This document shows positions 56,395-64,000 of a stretch of DNA of 64,000 nucleotides, in pieces. The notes below the pieces were generated by a model, which did not search any database, was not told the DNA's origin, and worked only from the letters and a program-made list of their open reading frames with translations. The first letter of the stretch is position 1; every line of letters starts with the position of its first letter. The stretch is from Pseudochelatococcus sp047501465. GTDB taxonomy: Bacteria > Pseudomonadota > Alphaproteobacteria > Rhizobiales > Beijerinckiaceae. The position numbers and the translations under genes were made by a program. The stretch is from the NCBI RefSeq assembly GCF_047501465.1, contig NZ_JAZDRL010000002.1:124001-188000 (forward strand), read 5' to 3'.

Positions 56395-59106
56395 ATGGCC
56401 AACAAGATGCTTATCGATGCCTCACACCCGGAGGAAACCCGGGTTGTCGTGGTCCGTGGAAACAAGGTAGAAGAGTTCGATTTCGAGTCTGCCAGCCGCA
56501 AACAGCTACGTGGCAATATCTATCTTGCTAAAGTTACGCGTGTAGAACCTTCCTTGCAGGCTGCATTTGTCGAGTATGGCGGCAATCGGCATGGGTTCCT
56601 GGCATTCAGTGAGATCCATCCTGACTACTACCAGATTCCTGTTGCAGACCGTCAGGCGCTGCTTGAGGAAGAAGCGCATACCGAGCATGATCTCGATCAT
56701 GATGACGAGCGCGGCAACTATCGTAACCGCCCTGTTGCCAAGCAGGCAGCGCGCAAGCACGTGTCCATCTCTGCTGATGCCGAAGAGGGCAGCGAAGAAA
56801 ACGCTTCCTTGATGAGCGTCACTGAATCTCTCACAAACGTGACCGAGATTGAAAGCGACGACAGTGAAGAAGATCAGGTTGAGCAAGTCGGCGGTTCTAC
56901 CGATGCACTGGAAGAGCTACCTGATCGTCGCCAGCGCCCTCTGCGTCGTCAATACAAGATTCAGGAAGTAATCAAGCGCCGCCAGGTGCTCCTCATTCAG
57001 GTTGTGAAGGAAGAGCGCGGCAATAAGGGCGCGGCGCTAACCACTTACCTGTCGCTTGCTGGTCGCTATTCAGTGCTGATGCCTAACACGGCACGCGGCG
57101 GTGGCATTTCGCGCAAGATTACCAATATCCCGGATCGCAAGCGGCTGAAGGCCATCGCACAAGAGCTTGAGGTGCCGGATGGCATGGGCGTGATCGTACG
57201 CACGGCTGGCGCGTCACGCACCAAGGCAGAGATCAAGCGTGATTTCGAGTATCTGCTGCGCATGTGGGAAAGCGTGCGGGAGCTGACATTGCAATCAAGC
57301 GCCCCTGCTCTCGTGTATGAGGAAGGCTCGCTGATCAAGCGTGCTATTCGCGACCTTTATAACAAGGATATCGACGAGGTTCACGTCTCAGGCGATGAAG
57401 GCTATCGTGAAGCTAAAGACTTCATGCGCATGTTGATGCCAAGCCATGCCAAGGCCGTACAACCTTATAAGGATATCCAGCCACTCTTCGCGCGCAGCGG
57501 CGTCGAGGCGCAGCTTGATGCGATGTTCTCCAGCCAGGTAACGTTGAAATCTGGTGGCTATATCGTCATCAACCCAACGGAAGCGCTTGTCTCGATTGAC
57601 GTCAACTCGGGCCGCTCCACGCGTGAGCACAACATCGAAGATACCGCCTACCGCACCAATCTGGAAGCGGCAGAGGAAGTGTCGCGGCAGCTGCGTCTGC
57701 GCGATCTGGCCGGTCTAATTGTGATCGACTTCATCGACATGGAGGACAAGCGCAATGTCCGCAATGTCGAGAAGAAGCTGAAGGACTGCCTGAAGGACGA
57801 CCGCGCTCGTATCCAGGTTGGACGGATTTCGGCGTTTGGTTTGATGGAAATGTCGCGCCAGCGGATCCGCACCGGTGTGCTTGAGAGCTCATCTGTGCCA
57901 TGCGCACATTGCGCCGGCACGGGCTTTGTGCGCGCAACACCATCGATTGCACTGCACATTCTGCGGGCCATTGAAGAAGCACTGATCAAGAGCGCAGGCT
58001 ATGAAATCAACGTCAAGACACGCACAGAAGTAGCGCTCTATGTGCTTAATCAGAAGCGCGTGCATTTGCGTGAACTGGAGACCCGCTTTGGTGCTCCAAT
58101 CTCTATACTGGCGGATGACATTAACCTCACAGGCACCAATTATTACGTGCTAGAACGGGGCGAAGCTGTAACGATCACCCCTGCTCGCGCGCCCATCACC
58201 GGTGTGCAGATCGAGGCCGCTGCAGCTGAGGTAAATGATGCGGGCGAGAAAACCGCTGAAGCGCCACGGGATAACCGCAGACAGAATGAGAATCACAGGC
58301 ATCCACGCCCGCGCCATGAAGGTGGCAGCAGGCCATCTCATATGTATCGCGTTCCCGTTTCCACCTCTTCCGATGAGGAAATCAGCAGTGAGATTCCTGC
58401 CCCGGAAATGACTGCCACTTCGGCAACGCCCGCGACACCAAACGTTGAACAGGCGGAAGGTGATTCAAATGGTCGTCGTCGCCGTCGCCGCCGCCGCCGT
58501 GGCGGTCGCCGGAATGGAGACGGAATAGCATCGCAGAGCCTTGAAGGCGCGCAAATCGATAGCGACGCATCACAAGTAGACGGTGATGATGGAGCTGATG
58601 ACGATTTCGAGGCTGACCTGGAATCGTCTGTTGCACAGAAAGTGATAGCTGAAACAGATGCTAATGAGGCAGGCACCGCGGAAGCTGCTGACGACTTCAC
58701 CTCATCAGCCCCCGCACGGCGCAACCGTCGCTCCAATCCGAGAGCTGCACAAGCTAATGCAACTACTGAAGCGCAAGATGATGATAAATTAGAAGCTTCA
58801 TCGTCTGAACGCCGGCGCACACCTCGTCGGCGCACCAAGGTAATTGCAGAAATGGATCAGGGCGACTCTCGTCATGTTACATCTAATGCATCTTCAGACA
58901 TTGGCGCTGCAGTTGAAGCGTTAAAGCCGGAACCTGCAGTGACTTTAGGTTCATGGGAACCTGCTGGTAGCAACACAAGCACTGAAACGCTTGTTGTTTC
59001 ACAGTCATCTACAGAGGTTGAAACTCCTGATGCGCATCAGGCAGCTGTCTCTACAACACCACGGCCGAAGCGGTTTGGCTGGTGGTCGCGCAAACCTGCT
59101 GGCTAA
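56395..59106 (+). CDS. rne: Ribonuclease E
   Basis: Main endoribonuclease of RNA turnover and degradosome scaffold. The 903 residues have an S1 domain interrupted by an acidic insert (about 85-180), as in alphaproteobacteria, and a catalytic core with Asp402 (SIDVNSGR) and Asp445 (IDFIDME) and the Zn-link Cys503-x-x-Cys506. From about residue 600 the tail is disordered, with an arginine run near 693-705 and acidic stretches, suited to RNA and partner binding. The start MANKMLIDASHPEE is canonical. Confidence 0.96.
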   Translation: MANKMLIDASHPEETRVVVVRGNKVEEFDFESASRKQLRGNIYLAKVTRVEPSLQAAFVEYGGNRHGFLAFSEIHPDYYQIPVADRQALLEEEAHTEHDLDHDDERGNYRNRPVAKQAARKHVSISADAEEGSEENASLMSVTESLTNVTEIESDDSEEDQVEQVGGSTDALEELPDRRQRPLRRQYKIQEVIKRRQVLLIQVVKEERGNKGAALTTYLSLAGRYSVLMPNTARGGGISRKITNIPDRKRLKAIAQELEVPDGMGVIVRTAGASRTKAEIKRDFEYLLRMWESVRELTLQSSAPALVYEEGSLIKRAIRDLYNKDIDEVHVSGDEGYREAKDFMRMLMPSHAKAVQPYKDIQPLFARSGVEAQLDAMFSSQVTLKSGGYIVINPTEALVSIDVNSGRSTREHNIEDTAYRTNLEAAEEVSRQLRLRDLAGLIVIDFIDMEDKRNVRNVEKKLKDCLKDDRARIQVGRISAFGLMEMSRQRIRTGVLESSSVPCAHCAGTGFVRATPSIALHILRAIEEALIKSAGYEINVKTRTEVALYVLNQKRVHLRELETRFGAPISILADDINLTGTNYYVLERGEAVTITPARAPITGVQIEAAAAEVNDAGEKTAEAPRDNRRQNENHRHPRPRHEGGSRPSHMYRVPVSTSSDEEISSEIPAPEMTATSATPATPNVEQAEGDSNGRRRRRRRRRGGRRNGDGIASQSLEGAQIDSDASQVDGDDGADDDFEADLESSVAQKVIAETDANEAGTAEAADDFTSSAPARRNRRSNPRAAQANATTEAQDDDKLEASSSERRRTPRRRTKVIAEMDQGDSRHVTSNASSDIGAAVEALKPEPAVTLGSWEPAGSNTSTETLVVSQSSTEVETPDAHQAAVSTTPRPKRFGWWSRKPAG

Positions 59107-59140
59107 GCCACAGATATACCACGCCCAAGCTTGATAAATT

Positions 59141-59183
59141 GCAGTTTGCGTTCAATCTAATGTTTGAATTGAACGCAAACTGC
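59141..59183. repeat. 16-bp perfect inverted repeat after rne
   Basis: GCAGTTTGCGTTCAAT (59141-59156) and its exact complement (59168-59183) flank an 11-base loop, 35 bases past the rne stop. No T-tract follows. It may protect the 3' end of the mRNA or be a binding site. Confidence 0.6.
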
Positions 59184-59260
59184 GCGAAGCCAATGATGTA
59201 ATCCGCTTTCATGCGAGTAGAAATTGCTTCGGTTTTCTTCGGCGAGAGTTAGCAATATAC

Positions 59261-59305
59261 AAAGAGCGTCACCCGATATCATTCGGTTGACGCTCTTTTC
59301 TTTTA
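59261..59305 (+). terminator. Intrinsic terminator between rne and the 493-aa gene
   Basis: AAAGAGCGTCA (59261-59271) pairs with TGACGCTCTTT (59288-59298), then TTCTTTT. It can also work in part on the minus strand for the convergent gene. Confidence 0.8.
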
Positions 59306-59341
59306 CAAAATGGATCAGTTTCAAAAGAGTAAGCTATTGAA

Positions 59342-60781
59342 TTATCTTGCGAGTTTAAAGCCATCCAGAAAAATTTCTGGCACACTCTCGATTTGGCGAC
59401 TACTTGCTAATCGTTTACCGTCCTTATCAGTTGAGAATATCCCGGTTGTATAAGGAGAGCCGCCATCGGTTTTCTTTTCTGCTATCGTTAGCTCTGATAA
59501 CCCATAAGCTTGGAGCGCCTTTAGCAGATGCTCACCTTGCTTGGTAGGCTTGAGATCATGGGTTAATGGCATATCAAAACCCGCCCCAACCAAGCCATTC
59601 CCAACAGAACTACCCAAGCGCAAATTGCCAACGGAATCGGCTGTATTGCGCATAAAATTGATATAAGCTTTTAACCGCGTCTGTTTAGCAAGACTGAGAT
59701 CATTTGGAATACCCTTTTGCCCCCCGCATGGCGCACTGTTGGCGCGCTTTCGCTTTTGAGTTTTCCAATTACCTCCAGCTTCGATATCCCCTTCACCTCT
59801 ATGGTTCGCATCTTTATGAGCTTTCTGGCGCAGAATTGATGCCATGTTGGGCGTATTACCAAATGCCAGATTAACATCACGAGCCATAAGGTTGCGCTTA
59901 TGAATCTTTTTAGCTTTTTCCGATTCAGAGGAAGAAAAATTGCATTTTTCTCCATAACCAGCAGTTACCGGCTCTTCTTCGATAATGGCACGGCCAATGC
60001 CACGCATGCGCGCAATAGCTGCTGCCTGCTGTGCTAATCCAGCCATTACCGGCGCTGCAGCCTTATGCAACTGCGCGTACTTTTCATCATAACTACCCCA
60101 TCTTGCCTCTAATTCCGGGGAAACGCCCGCTTGAGCACGTCCACTTCCTCCCTGCAAATCAGCAGTTGTCGCCTGTTTATCATTCAATGTATGGCAAGTA
60201 GCCAACAGCCTCTGCTCTGAAATAGCAAACCTGGCTTGCGCACCATGTAAAGCAGTCATGGCATTGCTGGCAGCATTTGAGCCCATAATAAATTGCAAAG
60301 TCATATGGTTAAGCATGCACTGAACCGTAACATTTGCAATAATATGACAGACACTCTTATCCTCGACGGTATCTGATTTCTGGGTTGCACATTCATGCTC
60401 AGTCAGCGCACGCTGTGATTGAAGCGCTGCCAGAAAATACACTTCAGCAGAGCGGTAGTGCTGAGTCATACGTTTGCGAATATCTGCACGTTCTGAATGA
60501 TAAAGCCCATCAGAGATATAAACATCCGCGTCATAATGCTCCATAACAGTGCACACCTGCTCAGATGAGAGGCCTGCAGTGCGACCATAAGCAACAATAT
60601 GCCCTACCAGCTGGGGAGAACTTACATACACATATTGTTGATCGTTTTTATCCATGCAAAGGGAAGTAGAACGCCCTCGGTTATCTTTATAAATATCAAG
60701 AGGAATAATTGATATGATATCCTCATCTTGCCCTGGATAAGAACAGCATGGTGAATTACTGCAGTTATCTGAAATAGACAT
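59342..60781 (-). CDS. Unknown 479-aa protein, effector-like
   Basis: I do not recognise the family. From the ATG at 60781 the protein has 479 residues; an in-frame start at 60823 gives 493. The N-terminus is Cys-rich (SISDNCSNSPCCSYPG). Residues about 100-260 are helical with many Ala and Gln. Then comes a basic stretch with KTQKRKRANSAP (about 340-350), which resembles a nuclear-localisation signal, and a C-terminal part with Gly and Lys. No signal peptide or membrane helix. GGGGGG lies 3 bases before the ATG, a poor site. It stands alone in AT-rich DNA between rne and clpA; acquired origin is possible. Confidence 0.65.
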   Translation of the reverse strand: MSISDNCSNSPCCSYPGQDEDIISIIPLDIYKDNRGRSTSLCMDKNDQQYVYVSSPQLVGHIVAYGRTAGLSSEQVCTVMEHYDADVYISDGLYHSERADIRKRMTQHYRSAEVYFLAALQSQRALTEHECATQKSDTVEDKSVCHIIANVTVQCMLNHMTLQFIMGSNAASNAMTALHGAQARFAISEQRLLATCHTLNDKQATTADLQGGSGRAQAGVSPELEARWGSYDEKYAQLHKAAAPVMAGLAQQAAAIARMRGIGRAIIEEEPVTAGYGEKCNFSSSESEKAKKIHKRNLMARDVNLAFGNTPNMASILRQKAHKDANHRGEGDIEAGGNWKTQKRKRANSAPCGGQKGIPNDLSLAKQTRLKAYINFMRNTADSVGNLRLGSSVGNGLVGAGFDMPLTHDLKPTKQGEHLLKALQAYGLSELTIAEKKTDGGSPYTTGIFSTDKDGKRLASSRQIESVPEIFLDGFKLAR

Positions 60782-61184
60782 GCACCCCCCAAACATAATC
60801 AATTGATTACATTGATAGACCACATATTATACCTACGATGCACCATGGATATAAAAGACAAACTAAAGCTGAAAGTAATTTCATAATCATAGCTTATCTT
60901 TATCTTATTTATTGTTTACTCAAAAAGCTTATTTACTTAATTGGAAAATCATCATTCAAACTAGATCAAAAACCTCTACGAGTCTCTTGCATTATTAAAG
61001 ACGCGCTTTGCCTAGATGTCTAATTTAGAAATATAATTTCGATTTAGTCAATTTTTTTTGGCATTTATGCCCAAAAATAACACTCACAAAACAAGATATA
61101 AGAGAAGCGGTTGATAGAAAACAAATGACGATACTTACGTCGCCCACACTCTGGTTAAGCTGCAATTACACAATTCAAAAACAG
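60782..61184. other. AT-rich intergenic region
   Basis: About 400 bp of AT-rich DNA upstream of the unknown protein gene. A 61-codon plus-strand frame at 60838 lacks a ribosome-binding site and is not accepted. No promoter is clear. Confidence 0.55.
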
Positions 61185-61233
61185 TAATAAAAAACCGGCA
61201 AGAAGTCCAAAAACGAACTTCTTGCCGGTTTTT
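61185..61233 (-). terminator. Intrinsic terminator after the clpA transcript
   Basis: A perfect 16-bp stem (61191-61206 with 61217-61232) with a 10-base loop and TTTTTTATTA following on the minus strand; plus-side T-run also present. Confidence 0.9.
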
Positions 61234-61246
61234 AAGCCATCAACTC

Positions 61247-61429
61247 TCAACTCTCGCGATCGATACTTTGAATAAGAGTCGCAATAGGCTCTTGCAGAAC
61301 CGTATATACTTCGCTGCCGATGAGCCATGTCACAACAACAATAAGCGGCAGCACAATCCAGGCCGTAATTTCCTCAAAGTGCCGTCGCCGCCGTGCCCGC
61401 TCACGCCGGCGCTCAAACCGAGTGGACAT
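61247..61429 (-). CDS. Small membrane protein downstream of clpA
   Basis: A 60-residue protein with a very basic N-terminus (RFERRRERARRRRHFEE) and one membrane helix (about 23-43, AWIVLPLIVVVTWLIGSEVY). It begins 7 bases after the clpA stop and ends just before a strong terminator, so it is co-transcribed with clpA. GGAG lies 11 bases before the ATG. Function unknown; the linkage suggests a role near ClpAP at the membrane, which is inference. Confidence 0.7.
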   Translation of the reverse strand: MSTRFERRRERARRRRHFEEITAWIVLPLIVVVTWLIGSEVYTVLQEPIATLIQSIDRES

Positions 61430-61436
61430 TCCAGTA

Positions 61437-64000
61437 CTAACTCCGTGTCAGGGGAACCTTAGGCACGGTCTTGACAGGTAATGCCACCTTCGATGCGCCC
61501 TTTTTCTTTCCCGTAATTAAATCCTCAGCTTCCGTCTGGCTCGCCTCCGCGAGACCAGCTTCAACTGCTGCTTTCCTTGCGCGACGGGGCTTCGTGGCCT
61601 CAGCCTTTGCTCCATCTGGCGTAGCTTCCTTTACCGAAACCGAACGGTCACGCCGTTCAGTGACTGTATCATCACCTCCGCTGGAAGGCCCCTCAGAGCC
61701 GCCACCAGCTCCTGACTCATCACCTCCACCGCCGCGGGATGTCCGCCGCTTGCGCGCTGCCCCTGAGACATCCTTTTCAGGTTGAGGGGGCACACGTTCT
61801 TGAGGGTAATCAAGAGCCAGCGACTTTACGCCCATCTCGTCTGTTACCACTACAACCCGAACCGCTCCACCATTTTTTAGCATGCCGAAGAGCACTGCAT
61901 CAGCTAATGGAGTTTTGATCGTGGTCTGGATGAGACGCCCTAGTGGGCGCGCGCCCATGGCCTCATCATAACCATTCTCGACCAACCAATCGCGCGCCTC
62001 ATCCGTCAGTTCAATAGTCACGTTACGATCAGCGAGCTGTGCCTCAAGTTGAATGACGAACTTGTCGACCACCTTCGCAATCACCTCCTGCGGCAGACGG
62101 CCGAATGAGATAATAGCATCAAGGCGATTGCGGAATTCGGGCGTGAACAGCTTCGAGATCGCTTCCTGATCATCACCGACACGGCGCGTACGGGTGAAAC
62201 CGAACGCCTGCTTGGCAAGATCAGAAGCACCCGCATTCGTTGTCATGATCAAGATAACATTACGGAAATCGACCTGCTTCCCATTGTGATCCGTTAATTT
62301 ACCATGGTCCATGACCTGCAAAAGAATGTTGTAAAGATCGGGATGGGCCTTCTCAATTTCGTCGAGCAAAAGCACGCAATGGGGATGCTGATCAACACCA
62401 TCGGTCAGCAAGCCACCCTGGTCAAAGCCAACATAACCGGGAGGCGCACCAATCAGCCGGGAGATGGTGTGCCGCTCCATATATTCCGACATATCGAAGC
62501 GCAAAATTTCAACACCCAGAGCATGAGCAAGCTGGCGAGCAACTTCAGTTTTACCAACACCCGTGGGGCCCGCAAATAAATAGCTGCCAATAGGCTTTTC
62601 ACCATCGCGAAGCCCCGCACGGGCAAGCTTGATCGCAGCAGATAATGCTTCGATGGCATCATTTTGCCCATAAACCACCCGCTCAAGCGTCTCCTTAAGA
62701 TGCGCCAGAACTTCAGCATCATCTTTAGAGACGGTTTTAGGCGGAATGCGCGCCATCGTAGCAATAGTTGCCTCGATTTCACGTGTACCAATGGTTTTTT
62801 TGCGCCGACTTGCCGGCAGCAGCATCTGCGAGGCACCCGTTTCATCAATCACGTCAATTGCTTTGTCCGGTAACTTCCGATCATGAATGTAGCGTGCAGA
62901 CAGCTCCACCGCTGCCTTGATGGCGTCATTGGTATAGCGCAGCTTATGGAAGTCTTCGAAGTAAGGCTTAAGTCCCTTCACGATTTCAATTGCGTCGGGA
63001 ATACTGGGCTCATTCACGTCAATTTTCTGGAAGCGACGCACCAAAGCGCGATCCTTCTCAAAATACTGACGATACTCCTTATATGTTGTTGAGCCGATGC
63101 AACGCAGCGATCCCGAAGCCAATGCAGGCTTAAGCAAGTTCGAGGCATCCATGGCGCCACCAGAGGTTGCGCCCGCACCGATAACAGTATGAATTTCATC
63201 GATAAACACAATCGCGTTAGGATGTGCCTCGATTTCTTTCATGACCTGCTTGAGACGCTCTTCAAAATCACCGCGATAACGGGTGCCAGCAAGCAGCGTG
63301 CCCATATCAAGAGAAAATACCGTTGCATCCTTCAACACATCAGGCACTTCGCCTCTGGTGATTTTAAGCGCCAGACCTTCGGCAATCGCTGTCTTGCCAA
63401 CACCGGGATCACCCACAAGAAGCGGATTGTTTTTCTGGCGGCGGCAAAGCACCTGGATAGTACGCTGGATTTCCTGCCCACGACCGATCAATGGATCGAT
63501 GCGGCCTTCTTTAGCTTTTTTATTGAGGTTTACACAATAAGCATCGAGCGCATCACCCTTTTTCTTGCTGCGCACTTCAGCGTCATCGCTTCCCTGTGCC
63601 CGCGGCTCGCTGTCTTCTTCAGCACCACGGGGCGGACGCGGCTCAGCTACATTCGGGCGTTTTGCAATGCCATGACTGATATAGTTGACGGCGTCATAGC
63701 GTGTCATATCCTGCTCTTGCAGGAAATAAGCGGCATGGCTTTCGCGCTCAGCAAAGATAGCCACAAGCACATTCGCGCCCGTTACTTCCTCCCGCCCGGA
63801 TGATTGAACGTGAATGACGGCACGTTGAATAACACGCTGAAAGCCTGCGGTTGGCTTTGAATCTTCACGCCCTGTCGTAATGAGATTAGCCAATTCACCA
63901 TCGACATAATCAATCAGATTGCGGCGCAATGCCTCTATATCCACGTTGCAAGCACGCATAACTGCTACAGCATCCTGATCATCGACCAGCGCAAGCAGCA
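61437..64000 (-). CDS. clpA: ATP-dependent Clp protease ATP-binding subunit ClpA (partial)
   Basis: Unfoldase partner of ClpP. The frame stays open to the right edge (codons reading LLALVDDQDAVAV before the first visible Met), so the gene is cut at its 5' end. Visible are most of the Clp N domain, module D1 with GDPGVGKT and VFIDEIHTVIGAG, and module D2 with GPTGVGKT and the tyrosine pore loop GYVG. After D2 a C-terminal tail of about 100 residues is rich in Gly, Ser, Lys and Arg; such tails occur in the order. clpS, expected upstream, is outside the window. Confidence 0.96.
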   Translation of the reverse strand, partial: LLALVDDQDAVAVMRACNVDIEALRRNLIDYVDGELANLITTGREDSKPTAGFQRVIQRAVIHVQSSGREEVTGANVLVAIFAERESHAAYFLQEQDMTRYDAVNYISHGIAKRPNVAEPRPPRGAEEDSEPRAQGSDDAEVRSKKKGDALDAYCVNLNKKAKEGRIDPLIGRGQEIQRTIQVLCRRQKNNPLLVGDPGVGKTAIAEGLALKITRGEVPDVLKDATVFSLDMGTLLAGTRYRGDFEERLKQVMKEIEAHPNAIVFIDEIHTVIGAGATSGGAMDASNLLKPALASGSLRCIGSTTYKEYRQYFEKDRALVRRFQKIDVNEPSIPDAIEIVKGLKPYFEDFHKLRYTNDAIKAAVELSARYIHDRKLPDKAIDVIDETGASQMLLPASRRKKTIGTREIEATIATMARIPPKTVSKDDAEVLAHLKETLERVVYGQNDAIEALSAAIKLARAGLRDGEKPIGSYLFAGPTGVGKTEVARQLAHALGVEILRFDMSEYMERHTISRLIGAPPGYVGFDQGGLLTDGVDQHPHCVLLLDEIEKAHPDLYNILLQVMDHGKLTDHNGKQVDFRNVILIMTTNAGASDLAKQAFGFTRTRRVGDDQEAISKLFTPEFRNRLDAIISFGRLPQEVIAKVVDKFVIQLEAQLADRNVTIELTDEARDWLVENGYDEAMGARPLGRLIQTTIKTPLADAVLFGMLKNGGAVRVVVVTDEMGVKSLALDYPQERVPPQPEKDVSGAARKRRTSRGGGGDESGAGGGSEGPSSGGDDTVTERRDRSVSVKEATPDGAKAEATKPRRARKAAVEAGLAEASQTEAEDLITGKKKGASKVALPVKTVPKVPLTRS

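Noticed and set aside
55886..56470. A 194-codon plus-strand frame ahead of rne
   Set aside because: It overlaps the rne start in another frame, has no ribosome-binding site, runs through the terminator hairpin and yields a composition unlike a protein.
58338..58838. A Ser/Arg-rich 166-codon frame opposite the rne tail
   Set aside because: Its repeats are the mirror of the RNase E low-complexity tail; no independent evidence.
60838..61023. A 61-codon plus-strand frame in the AT-rich gap
   Set aside because: No ribosome-binding site and composition expected from AT-rich noncoding DNA.
63189..63803. A 204-codon plus-strand frame opposite clpA
   Set aside because: Antisense to conserved ClpA motifs, no ribosome-binding site, no recognisable family.
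1..64000. tRNA, rRNA, CRISPR arrays, insertion sequences or prophage
   Set aside because: Intergenic regions were read for cloverleaf arms, regularly spaced repeats and transposase-like genes; none was found.

Overview
The window looks like a chromosomal segment of an alphaproteobacterium of the order Hyphomicrobiales (Rhizobiales), probably near Brucellaceae/Bartonellaceae. The gene blocks rplY-pth-ychF, tatABC-serS-surE-pcm-nlpD-like, yajC-secD-secF-Mth938-phytoene-synthase-like-trmFO, rne/amiC-mrcA-prfB and hfq-hflX-mazG, the DivK homologue, the ScfR-type propionate regulator and the GAAC-N7-GAAC LexA box all fit this group. Base composition is near 50 percent G+C by eye, with a few AT-rich patches. 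I cannot name a genus. No rRNA, tRNA, CRISPR array, insertion sequence or prophage is visible.

Layout. 1-4.7 kb: prpD-prpC (2-methylcitrate cycle) divergent from an ScfR regulator, with two matching operator-like dyads between them. 4.9-7.3 kb: an AT-rich 801-residue repeat protein of unknown function. 7.5-14.4 kb: rmuC, def, a GNAT, rplY, pth, ychF, nfi and a PIG-V-like glycosyltransferase with a one-helix partner. 15-18.5 kb: a transporter-sensor hybrid histidine kinase. 19-24 kb: a Tat-exported nucleoside deaminase, an aminotransferase, a lone CesT-like secretion chaperone, a HIT protein, divK and a DUF3572 protein. 24.3-26.7 kb: ridA-like, GDPD and a FemAB-like gene overlapping in one operon. 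26.8-34.5 kb: rpmG, then tatABC-serS-surE-pcm and an NlpD-like lipoprotein, ended by a bidirectional terminator shared with a DUF815 ATPase. 34.6-40.5 kb: yajC-secD-secF and neighbours, then trmFO. 40.6-44.8 kb: a 51-residue DUF1127 protein, uvrA and ssb with an SOS box. 45-51.2 kb: an OYE-family oxidoreductase, mazG, hflX, a YdcF-like protein, hfq, and prfB with a programmed +1 frameshift. 51.2-59.1 kb: mrcA, amiC and divergent rne with a long structured leader. 59.3-64 kb: an unknown 493-residue protein, a 60-residue membrane protein and clpA, which runs off the right edge.

How it fits together. Most genes are housekeeping: protein export (Tat, SecDF-YajC), translation (serS, rplY, rpmG, pth, def, prfB), RNA control (rne, hfq), protein and DNA repair (pcm, uvrA, nfi, ssb) and cell-wall growth and splitting (mrcA, amiC, the degenerate LytM protein). 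The Tat genes lie near a gene whose product carries a clear Tat signal. The unusual part is a scattered set of AT-rich genes: the repeat protein at 4.9 kb, the CesT-like chaperone at 21.7 kb and the 493-residue protein at 59.3 kb. Together they suggest a host-associated bacterium with secreted effectors; this is inference. No secretion machinery is in the window.

Regulatory features include the ScfR dyads, the LexA box, the RF2 frameshift site, an intrinsic terminator inside the rne leader, and a 14-base inverted repeat able to mask the DUF1127 ribosome-binding site. Start codons were often moved downstream of the longest possible ORF to match Shine-Dalgarno sequences and family lengths.
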